Below are positions 16,624-23,865 of a stretch of 64,000 bases of DNA, one piece after another. Source of the stretch: Arsenicibacter rosenii (GTDB taxonomy: Bacteria > Bacteroidota > Bacteroidia > Cytophagales > Spirosomataceae). The notes under the pieces are model-generated. The model was not told the origin of the DNA, did not search any database, and worked only from the letters and a program-made list of their open reading frames with translations. The stretch covers positions 108,901-172,900 of the forward strand of contig NZ_MORL01000008.1 of assembly GCF_001870735.1 (NCBI RefSeq), in the 5' to 3' direction. Position 1 is the first letter of the stretch. Each line of letters begins with the position of its first letter. The position numbers and the translations under genes are program-made.

Positions 16624-18306
16624 ATGAAACACTTCATTACCGGACTTGCCCCTGCCTTGCTGGCAAGTACGCTGGCTATGGCCCAACCCGCCCCGAACAG
16701 CGGCGGAGGCTATGCCGATTACAACCAGCTCACCAACCGGCTTCGTACGCTGAGCAGCCGGGCCAACGGGACTGCCAATCTACAGTCGGTTGGCAAATCG
16801 GTTGGCGGCAAAGACATCTGGCTCCTGACGCTCGGACGCGGGGCCGCTGCCCAAAAACCGGCACTTGCCATTGTGGCCGGAATCGACGGCAGCCACCTGG
16901 CCGGTACTGAACTGGCCGTTCAGCTGGCCGAAAAGCTCCTGGCCTCCCAGAGCGACAGCGTAAAGCGCCTGCTGGATACCAAAACCCTGTACATTTTCCC
17001 GCTTGTAAACCCTGATGCCCAAAGCCAGGCCTTTGCCTCTCTCAAATTTGAACGGAGCGGCAATGATCAGGAAACCGACGATGACCGCGACGGCCGCGTA
17101 AACGAAGACCCGGCGGAAGACCTTAACCGCGACGGCATTATCTCCCAGATCCGGATTGAAGACCCGACCGGTCAGTATATTCCGGGTAAGGACGATCCGC
17201 GCGTGCTGGTAAAGGCCGATCCGGCAAAAGGCGAAACCGGCCGCTACCTGCTCATCACCGAAGGTATCGACAACGACAAAGACGGCAAATTCAACGAGGA
17301 TGGCCCCGGCGGGGTTGCTCTCGACAAAAACTTCACGTTCGACTACCCGTTTTTTACGCCGGGCGCGGGCGAGATGCCGGTTTCTGAGCCGGAAAACCGC
17401 GCTTTGCTTGACTTTCTCTACAAGGCCCCGAATGTCTACGCCGTCTTTACCTTTGGCCCGTACAACAACCTGAGCGAGGCGCCGAAATTCGACCGCAGCA
17501 AAACCGCCCGCCGGATCATCACCGGCATTCTGGAGAAAGATGCCACCGTGGGCGATCAGGTGTCGAAGCTCTATAACGGGCAAACCAGCCTGAAAGACGC
17601 ACCGGCCATGCCTGCAACACGCGGTAATTTTGCCCAGACAGCCTACTACCACTACGGCCGCCTGAGTTTCTCGACACCCGGCTGGTGGGCCCCTAAAACC
17701 ACGGTTCCGGCCGATACCGCCCGCGGACGCGCGCAGGCAGGCCGCGTACCCGCTCCGGCAACCGGCGATAACGACGATGTCCGTTATCTGAAATGGGCCG
17801 ATGCCAACAAGATAGGCGGTGCCTTTACGGCCTGGACCGCAGTAGAACATCCCGATTTTCCGGGCCGCAAAGCGGAGGTAGGCGGCATTGCGCCGTTTGC
17901 CAAATACAACCCGCCGGTACAGTTCCTGAACGACAATGCCAGCCGCCACCTCCGGTTCCTGACGGCGTTTGCGACCCAGATGCCGGTTATTGACATCGTG
18001 AACGTAAAAACAGAAGCACTGGGCAATGGACTGACGCGCGTATCGGCCCAGGTCGTGAACCGTGGCCTGCTGCCAACCGGCTCCGAAATGGGTGACCGCG
18101 TCCGGTACGTGCCTAAAATGAAGGTTGAACTCAAGCTGGCCAATGGTCAGACCGTCCTCTCGGGCCGCCGGATGATTTTGCGCGGAGCCATGGCCGCCGG
18201 CGAAACAACAGACGTCACTTTCCTGGTAAACGGTGCGGGTAAAGTCACTCTTGAAGCCGGAAACGCCATGACCGGAATCAAATCAACCGAACTAACGCTT
18301 AACTAA
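16624..18306 (+). CDS. Secreted M14-family carboxypeptidase-like protein, probably inactive
   Basis: A 560-residue exported protein with signal peptide ending LAMAQ. It aligns by eye along its whole length with the next gene, an M14 zinc carboxypeptidase. The shared features include GKSVGGKDIWLLTLG, NPDAQ, and the acidic DxDxDGxxNED loops. However, the zinc site HxxE is lost: GIDGSHLAGTE has Gly where Glu is needed. The NR substrate pair is replaced by DKNFTFDYPF. The second zinc His is replaced in AVFTFGPYNN, and the catalytic Glu region reads FSTPGWW. I infer a pseudo-peptidase, perhaps a binding partner. It is 6 bases from its likely active neighbour. Confidence 0.8.
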   Translation: MKHFITGLAPALLASTLAMAQPAPNSGGGYADYNQLTNRLRTLSSRANGTANLQSVGKSVGGKDIWLLTLGRGAAAQKPALAIVAGIDGSHLAGTELAVQLAEKLLASQSDSVKRLLDTKTLYIFPLVNPDAQSQAFASLKFERSGNDQETDDDRDGRVNEDPAEDLNRDGIISQIRIEDPTGQYIPGKDDPRVLVKADPAKGETGRYLLITEGIDNDKDGKFNEDGPGGVALDKNFTFDYPFFTPGAGEMPVSEPENRALLDFLYKAPNVYAVFTFGPYNNLSEAPKFDRSKTARRIITGILEKDATVGDQVSKLYNGQTSLKDAPAMPATRGNFAQTAYYHYGRLSFSTPGWWAPKTTVPADTARGRAQAGRVPAPATGDNDDVRYLKWADANKIGGAFTAWTAVEHPDFPGRKAEVGGIAPFAKYNPPVQFLNDNASRHLRFLTAFATQMPVIDIVNVKTEALGNGLTRVSAQVVNRGLLPTGSEMGDRVRYVPKMKVELKLANGQTVLSGRRMILRGAMAAGETTDVTFLVNGAGKVTLEAGNAMTGIKSTELTLN

Positions 18307-18312
18307 TCCGCT

Positions 18313-20058
18313 GTGAAAAAGATATTTTTACTGGCTGTCAGCCTCTTATCAATACCCGCCTTTGCGCAGCAGAATAAACCCGCTGTGCTGCCTGACGGCA
18401 CCCGTGCCGTTGGCTCCCCCGCCAACCCGAAAGTACCCATGCGCTGGAATCATTACAATGATTACGGCATGATCACGAAGTTTTGTCAGGATCTGGCCAA
18501 AGCTTATCCCGAATACGTCAGGCTCGAATCGATGGGCAAATCGTTTCAGGGACGCGACATGTGGGTGCTCGTGATCACAGATTCAAAGACCGGCAAAGCC
18601 GACCGTAAGCCGGGCTTCTACATCGACGGCAACATTCACTCCAACGAGTTACAGGGTTCCGAAATTGCAATGTATACGGCCTGGTATCTGGTCGAAACCG
18701 CTGCCGATCAGCCACACATTAAGGAGTTGTTGCAGGACAAGGTATTTTACATCGCACCGACCATCAACCCCGATGCCCGCGAGGACTTTATCCGCAACCC
18801 GAACAACCCGAACTCGCCGCGGTCGGGTATGATGCCGATGGACGACGACGGCGACGGGCAGATTGACGAAGACAAATACGACGATCTCGACGGCGACGGC
18901 AACATTGTGATGATGCGCCGGAAATCGCCGCTGGGCCGCATGAAGCAAGACCCTGCCGACCCGACCCGCATGGTTCCTGCCAAACCCGACGAGCCGGGCG
19001 AGTATGAAATGCTGGGCTACGAAGGCCTCGACAATGACGGCGACGGGCTGGTCAACGAAGATCTGGTAGGCTCTTACGACCCGAACCGCGACTGGGGCTG
19101 GGGCTGGCAACCGGACTATATCCAGCGGGGGGCACTCTTTTACCCGGGCACACTGCCAGAGACACAGGCGGTGAAGAAGTTTTTCTTTGCCCACCCGAAC
19201 ATTGCCGGTGCCCAAAGCTACCACAACTATGGCGGGATGATGCTGCGTGGTCCGGGCTCGGAAGAGGACGTGCCTTACTACTCACCGGCCGACATTGCCG
19301 TGTATGATGTGATGGGCAAAGCCGGTGAAAAAATGCTGCCGGGGTACCGCTATTTCGTCATCTACAAGGATTTGTATACCGTTTATGGTGGTGAAATCGA
19401 CTGGTTTGCGCTGGGACGAGGCATCTTCACGTTCTCAAACGAGTTGATGACGTCGTACAAACTCTTTAACCGCAAGTCTGATGACGACCGTTTCCAGAAC
19501 GACGAATTTAACCAGTTCAGCAAGTACCTGCTGATGGACGATGCGTATGTGCCGTGGAAACCGTTTAAGCACCCGCAGTACGGAGACATCGAAATCGGCG
19601 GACCTAAGAAAAACTACATCCGGAACCACCCTGGTTTTATGCTCGAAGAGGATGCACACCGGAACATGGCCTTTACGCTGTTTCATGCGTTTCAGACCCC
19701 GAAACTGGATGTTCAGAGCATTACGTCGAAATCACTGGGCAACGGGTTAACGGAAGTCACCGCTACCGTTGTAAACCAGCGGGTTATCCCGACCCACTCG
19801 ACCCACGACGTGAAGTTTAAAATCGAGCGGCCTGACTACATCACCCTCAAAGGGGCCAATGTACTGGCTGGTATGATTGTCGATAACGAAGATATGGGAA
19901 TTACCCGTGAGCAGCGCCACACGCCGGGCACCATCGAAGTACCAACCATTCCGGGCATGGGCTTCGTCAAAGTGCGCTGGATTGTGAAAGGCAACGCCGG
20001 TAAATATACCGTCGAAGTCGACAGCCGCAAAGGTGGTGTTGTCGAGAAAACGTTGTAG
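18313..20058 (+). CDS. Secreted M14-family zinc carboxypeptidase
   Basis: A 581-residue exported metallopeptidase with signal peptide ending PAFAQ. Catalytic residues are visible: zinc ligands HSNE in DGNIHSNELQGSE, Arg in NPDAREDF, DPNRDWGW for C-terminal binding, His in AQSYHNYGG, and the general-base Glu in FTFSNELMTSY. A large acidic insertion after NPDAR carries repeated DDDGDGQIDED / DLDGDG / DNDGDGLVNED loops that look able to bind calcium. The C-terminal ~100 residues form a beta-rich domain. It follows the inactive-looking paralogue by 6 bases, so both are probably made and exported together. Confidence 0.88.
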   Translation: MKKIFLLAVSLLSIPAFAQQNKPAVLPDGTRAVGSPANPKVPMRWNHYNDYGMITKFCQDLAKAYPEYVRLESMGKSFQGRDMWVLVITDSKTGKADRKPGFYIDGNIHSNELQGSEIAMYTAWYLVETAADQPHIKELLQDKVFYIAPTINPDAREDFIRNPNNPNSPRSGMMPMDDDGDGQIDEDKYDDLDGDGNIVMMRRKSPLGRMKQDPADPTRMVPAKPDEPGEYEMLGYEGLDNDGDGLVNEDLVGSYDPNRDWGWGWQPDYIQRGALFYPGTLPETQAVKKFFFAHPNIAGAQSYHNYGGMMLRGPGSEEDVPYYSPADIAVYDVMGKAGEKMLPGYRYFVIYKDLYTVYGGEIDWFALGRGIFTFSNELMTSYKLFNRKSDDDRFQNDEFNQFSKYLLMDDAYVPWKPFKHPQYGDIEIGGPKKNYIRNHPGFMLEEDAHRNMAFTLFHAFQTPKLDVQSITSKSLGNGLTEVTATVVNQRVIPTHSTHDVKFKIERPDYITLKGANVLAGMIVDNEDMGITREQRHTPGTIEVPTIPGMGFVKVRWIVKGNAGKYTVEVDSRKGGVVEKTL

Positions 20059-20063
20059 GATAA

Positions 20064-20097
20064 AACGTAGCGACAAGGCGTACCTTGTCGCTACGTT
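20064..20097. repeat. GTAG...CTAC palindrome between convergent genes
   Basis: A perfect 15-bp stem (AACGTAGCGACAAGG / CCTTGTCGCTACGTT) with a CGTA loop. It lies between the ends of the second M14 gene and the hemoglobin gene. It has the GTAG...CTAC feet of REP-type elements and may also terminate transcription from both sides. Confidence 0.75.
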
Positions 20098-20104
20098 CTG
20101 TGAT

Positions 20105-20479
20105 TTATCGGTCATTATATATCTTCGTCTGCATCACCGTTGCGATAGACAAGGCACGGATTTTGGCTTGTTCGGCCGTGTTGCCGGTAAACAGCTCATC
20201 GACAGTTTCTTTCCAGAGCGTCAGCCAGCGGTCAAAATGATCTGCCGTCAGCGGCGATTGCCGGTTTAAGGCCAGGTGGACCGGAATCGGGTTCTGCCGG
20301 TAGGCGGTTCCTCCTAATAATACCATCTCCCAGAAGTCGGCGATAACGGGTGCATGGCTCGCCAGGTCAAGGTTTGCCACATCGGTAAACAGAAACCCGA
20401 TGACCGCATCCTGCATGGCTTTTTCGTAAAAACGCCTGACCAGTTGCTCAAGGTCGGCGCGTGTTTTGATGTCGGACAT
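20105..20479 (-). CDS. Group III truncated hemoglobin
   Basis: A 124-residue small heme protein. The pattern LVRRFYEKAMQDAVIGFLFTDVANLDLASHAPVIADFWEMVLLGG followed by IPVHLAL (proximal His) and HFDRWLTLWKETVDELF is that of group III truncated hemoglobins, which bind oxygen or other diatomic gases. It is alone on the minus strand between two repeat-rich spacers. Confidence 0.88.
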   Translation of the reverse strand: MSDIKTRADLEQLVRRFYEKAMQDAVIGFLFTDVANLDLASHAPVIADFWEMVLLGGTAYRQNPIPVHLALNRQSPLTADHFDRWLTLWKETVDELFTGNTAEQAKIRALSIATVMQTKIYNDR

Positions 20480-20490
20480 TTCTTTTTAAA

Positions 20491-20531
20491 GAGTGAAAGA
20501 GTGGCCGCTACGCGGACAAAGAGTGAAAGAG
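20491..20531. repeat. GAGTGAAAGAG repeats
   Basis: Two exact copies of GAGTGAAAGAG (20491-20501 and 20521-20531) flank GTGGCCGCTACGCGGACAAA. The same word occurs, inverted and degenerate, at 44113-44142. Confidence 0.6.
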
Positions 20532-20596
20532 CGAAGCCAGTAGACGTTTCATAACCGTCGCCCGTATATAGCACACATGTCTCTCACCCTGCAAAT

Positions 20597-20679
20597 CGTA
20601 ATTCGTAATTCGTACATCCCTTTATCCCTATCTGTCCGTCAATCGTACATCGTAATTCGTAATTCGTAAATCCCTTTAC
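20597..20679. repeat. Pair of 29-bp direct repeats (CGTAATTCGTAATTCGTA)
   Basis: Units at 20597-20625 and 20651-20679 differ at two or three positions and are themselves made of ATTCGTA words. The second unit covers the stop codon of the CoA-transferase gene. Confidence 0.7.
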
Positions 20680-21959
20680 ACGCGGCCGAAGCGGGCGAAA
20701 GCCTGGCGTTCGAGTTCTTCGCGGTGATCGGGATGCGCAATGTCGATTAGCAGACGGGCACGTTGCCGCAGGTTTTTTCCGTACAGGTTCGCAATGCCAT
20801 ATTCGGTCACAATGTAATGCACGTGGGCCCGGGTCGTGGTTACCCCCGCTCCTTCTTTCAGAAACGGTACAATTTTAGACTCCCCGTATTTCGTTGCCGA
20901 CGGCAGAGCAATAATCGGCTTACCGCCTTCCGACAGCGACGCTCCCCGTACAAAGTCCATTTGCCCGCCCACACCAGAGTATTGGTACGTTCCGATCGTA
21001 TCAGCACACACCTGCCCTGTCAGGTCTACTTCAATGGCGCTGTTGATGGCCGTCACTTTCGGATTCCGGCGGATAATAGCCGTGTCATTGGTGTAGGCTG
21101 TCGACTTCATGGCAACGCCCGGGTTGTCGTCGATAAAGTCATAGACCCGGCGGCTGCCCATCACAAACCCCGTTACGGTTTTGTACGGAATTACTTTTTT
21201 ACATTCGTTCGTAATCACACCGCGTTCAATCAGGTCAATCACGCCATCGGAGAACATTTCCGTATGGACGCCCAGCTTCCGGTGATGCACCAGTTCGGCC
21301 AGAGTAGCGTTCGGAATCCCGCCAATTCCCATTTGCAGGGTTGCACCGTCTTCTACCAGACTGGCTACGTTTTTTCCGATCTGCTGCTCAATGGGCGAAA
21401 TAGTGCCCACCGGTACTTCGTAAATCGGGTCATCTACCTCGATGGCCGCGTGAATGGTCGACACCGGAATCATGCCATCGCCGTGCGTACGGGGCACATT
21501 CGGGTTGATCTGTGCAATCACATATTTCGCCGACACAATGGCCGACAGCGATACATCGACCGATGGCCCGAGTGAGCAGTAACCATGTGCATCCGGCGGC
21601 GACACCTGAATCAGGGCGACATCTACCGGCAGGATTTTACGGGTAAACAGCAGCGGGATTTCACTCAGAAAAACCGGCACATAATCGCCATGGCCTTGAT
21701 TAAGCTGTTTCCGCATGTTGGCCCCGATAAAAAATGAATTGGGGTAAAATATACCTTCGTATTGGGGTTCCAGATACGGCAAAGGTCCTTCGGTATGAAT
21801 GTGACAAACCTCTACATCGCGCAACCGCCCCGACTGCGCAACCATGGCGGCAATGAGCCGGTGCGGGGTCTGGGCAACACTATGAATAAACACGCGGTTT
21901 CCGGACTGGATACAGGCAACCGCCTCTTCGGGGCTTACAATCGGCAAATGAACTGGCAT
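20676..21959 (-). CDS. Acetyl-CoA hydrolase/transferase family protein (4-hydroxybutyrate CoA-transferase-like)
   Basis: A 427-residue family I CoA-transferase. Landmarks are GDYVPVFLSEIPLLF, VDVALIQVSPPDAHGYCSLGPSVD, GATLQMGIGGIPNA, GVHTEMFSDGVIDL, CADTIGTYQYSGVGGQMDFVRGA, and the C-terminal VHYIVTEYGIANLYGKNLRQRARLLIDIAHP. These are typical of butyryl/4-hydroxybutyrate CoA-transferases and acetyl-CoA hydrolases. The exact acyl donor is not shown by the sequence. Its stop codon lies inside a short direct repeat. Confidence 0.85.
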   Translation of the reverse strand: MPVHLPIVSPEEAVACIQSGNRVFIHSVAQTPHRLIAAMVAQSGRLRDVEVCHIHTEGPLPYLEPQYEGIFYPNSFFIGANMRKQLNQGHGDYVPVFLSEIPLLFTRKILPVDVALIQVSPPDAHGYCSLGPSVDVSLSAIVSAKYVIAQINPNVPRTHGDGMIPVSTIHAAIEVDDPIYEVPVGTISPIEQQIGKNVASLVEDGATLQMGIGGIPNATLAELVHHRKLGVHTEMFSDGVIDLIERGVITNECKKVIPYKTVTGFVMGSRRVYDFIDDNPGVAMKSTAYTNDTAIIRRNPKVTAINSAIEVDLTGQVCADTIGTYQYSGVGGQMDFVRGASLSEGGKPIIALPSATKYGESKIVPFLKEGAGVTTTRAHVHYIVTEYGIANLYGKNLRQRARLLIDIAHPDHREELERQAFARFGRV

Positions 21960-21993
21960 ATGGGGTGTTGATTTTTGAGTGGATAATGCGATT

Positions 21994-22088
21994 AACCACA
22001 GAGAACACGAAGTTTCAGCACAGAGTTACACAAAGTGAAAACAGTTTTCGGTGAAACTCCGTGCCATACTTTGTGCAACTCTGTGGTT
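21994..22088. repeat. AACCACAGAG inverted-repeat element
   Basis: AACCACAGAG (21994-22003) is repeated inverted at 22079-22088. Inside, a TTACACAAAGT / ACTTTGTGCAA pair also pairs, with CACAGAGTT and CGAAGTTTCAG words between. The ~95-bp element occupies the spacer between the CoA-transferase gene and the lactonase-like gene. A related element lies at 52115-52204. Confidence 0.7.
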
Positions 22089-22210
22089 TAAAAACGCGAA
22101 ATACGGCCCGTAAACGCAGGGAATTTACCGGAACAATCATACCGGAATATGACCGTCCCCGGTATTTTTCTGTCCGTCTGTCTCTGCTCCAGGAACGTCT
22201 TTTTTACATC

Positions 22211-23722
22211 CTACTCCACGCCATGATAAGCGGCCAGTACGTCATAAACCGGAAATGCCCCGTCGGCGTCCATCAGGCCACGCGGGCCGTGTGTCTCGAA
22301 ATACGTCACCGAATCGGTACCGGCCCCTTCCAGGGTTTGCAGGCTTTGGGCCAGCCATCCGGCCGCAAAATCCGTCGACTGCCGGTGGTCGGCGGGGGGC
22401 GCAACCGGCGCTGACGACAAAGCCGCATCCGGATTAAAACGACCTTTCAATGTCACGGCTGATACATGGACCGGCTTGCCGCCCGACAACACCCGCGCCG
22501 AGCGGACGGTATCGGCCTGAGCACCGATGTTTTCCAGTACGGTCAGATCATCCGTCGCGTGTGATTGCGGGTTAATTGAGTAGGTCACAAAATCTACCCA
22601 GGCATAATCGAACGGGTTACGGTTGACATCCACGAAGTTAGCATCTGTCCCGCCACCAATCCAGATGCCGGGCAAGGCCTCGCGCAAGGCGGGCACTACC
22701 TCAGCCAGCAGCGTATCGTCGGTCAGGCGGTTTTTCTCCCAAAGCACCGCCACACTGTATAACACAACCTGTTGCGCGTCTACATCAGCCAGCCACGCCG
22801 CGAGTTCGGTTGCCGGTGCATCCCCGAAAAACAGCACCACTTCCAGCGGTAAGGCAAGCGCCACGGCATCGGCAACAGCCCGCTCAAACGCTGGTCGCCA
22901 GGCCGGGTTGGTCAGAAAAACGTCGGTACGCAGGTGCGAAAAACCTACGGAACGCAGCCGGTCAATCTGTTTAGCGGTCAGCGGGCCATCGTACGGGTTA
23001 TGCCCTAATCCGATGCGCAGTGGTTTTGCAGGCGTTTCAACGGATGTTCCGGAAGTGATAGCCGTAGTGCCTTCCCCGATAGTCAACGGCCGGAAAACAA
23101 CTTGCTGAAACAGTTCTGTACCTGCCTCAACCTGCGCCGGTTTAGGGCGTTCCTGCGGGGTGCAGTACGTTTTATAGGATGTATCTGACCAGTTCCGCTG
23201 GTCTTCGGTCTCAAAGACATCGCCGGTAAACGTCAGCTGGAGTTCATGACCGGCGGTGGTTTGCCAGCGCATACCCTGTACGTTCAGAAACGGCTGATCG
23301 GGTTTAATCAGTCTCGGAAACTCCCCCACAGACTCATCGCCTCCGGCATGCTGAATGTGGCAGGGCTGGCCGGCCACACCGTCAATCGGGTGCAATATGC
23401 AGAAACCCACACGGTTCCGCCAGAATGTGTTCAGCGCTTTGCCATACCAGCTCATGGTAATCGTTCCGTCAATGGCACCTTCGATGGTGACGTGGCCTGT
23501 CATCTGCATCCCCAGATCATTGGCGGCCCAGTCATAATCGACGCGGAACGATTCGGGATTTTTGGTAATGGTCTCCTTACTGAACGTCAGGCTGGCGGTA
23601 TCCCAGTCCTGATTACGCAGGGCAAAATAGATGCGGCGTAAGACTTCATCGTCGCCCAGCTGGAAATAACGGGGGAACCCATTGTCATACAGCAAGGTAA
23701 TCGGGCCGGCAGTTAAATGCAT
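22211..23722 (-). CDS. D-apionate lactonase-like protein
   Basis: A 503-residue cytoplasmic protein with no signal peptide. The first ~200 residues are beta-rich (MHLTAGPITLLYDNGFPRYFQLGDDEVLRRIYFALRNQDW, then FWRNRVGFCILHP). The rest looks like a TIM barrel (LRIGLGHNPYDGPLTAKQIDRLRSVGFSHLRTDVF; IWIGGGTDANFVDVNRN; YFETHGPRGLMDADGAFPVYDVL). This combination matches what I remember of the D-apionate lactonase family of plant-sugar catabolism. No other apiose gene is nearby, so the substrate is inferred only from family resemblance. Confidence 0.55.
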   Translation of the reverse strand: MHLTAGPITLLYDNGFPRYFQLGDDEVLRRIYFALRNQDWDTASLTFSKETITKNPESFRVDYDWAANDLGMQMTGHVTIEGAIDGTITMSWYGKALNTFWRNRVGFCILHPIDGVAGQPCHIQHAGGDESVGEFPRLIKPDQPFLNVQGMRWQTTAGHELQLTFTGDVFETEDQRNWSDTSYKTYCTPQERPKPAQVEAGTELFQQVVFRPLTIGEGTTAITSGTSVETPAKPLRIGLGHNPYDGPLTAKQIDRLRSVGFSHLRTDVFLTNPAWRPAFERAVADAVALALPLEVVLFFGDAPATELAAWLADVDAQQVVLYSVAVLWEKNRLTDDTLLAEVVPALREALPGIWIGGGTDANFVDVNRNPFDYAWVDFVTYSINPQSHATDDLTVLENIGAQADTVRSARVLSGGKPVHVSAVTLKGRFNPDAALSSAPVAPPADHRQSTDFAAGWLAQSLQTLEGAGTDSVTYFETHGPRGLMDADGAFPVYDVLAAYHGVE

Positions 23723-23764
23723 ATCGGATGTATTTTATTGGTGTCCCGTCTATTTTATTGATGT

Positions 23765-23851
23765 CCGTAGGGGCGACCCCACGTGGTCGCCCTTTTTATT
23801 TGCCGCATGTGGGGCTTTCAACAGGGCGACCACGTGGGGTCGCCCCTACGG
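23765..23851. repeat. Paired inverted REP-like elements
   Basis: Two perfect 29-bp inverted copies (23765-23793 and 23823-23851) are separated by 29 bases. Each copy is also an imperfect palindrome (GGCGACC...GGTCGCC) with a GTAGGGG foot. Just left, a ~19-bp direct repeat (TATTTTATTG-(G/A)TGTCC) is seen at 23731 and 23751. The pair fills most of the spacer between the lactonase-like and DPP IV genes. Confidence 0.85.
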
Positions 23852-23865
23852 GGGCCGGAAGCCGC

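Noticed and set aside
16780-17949. A 389-codon minus-strand open frame opposite the first M14 gene
   Set aside because: Shadow of a GC-rich coding frame; no family-like sequence, and the plus-strand protein aligns with its neighbour along the full length.
20491-20679. CRISPR array
   Set aside because: Repeats are few, degenerate and irregularly spaced, and there are no cas genes.
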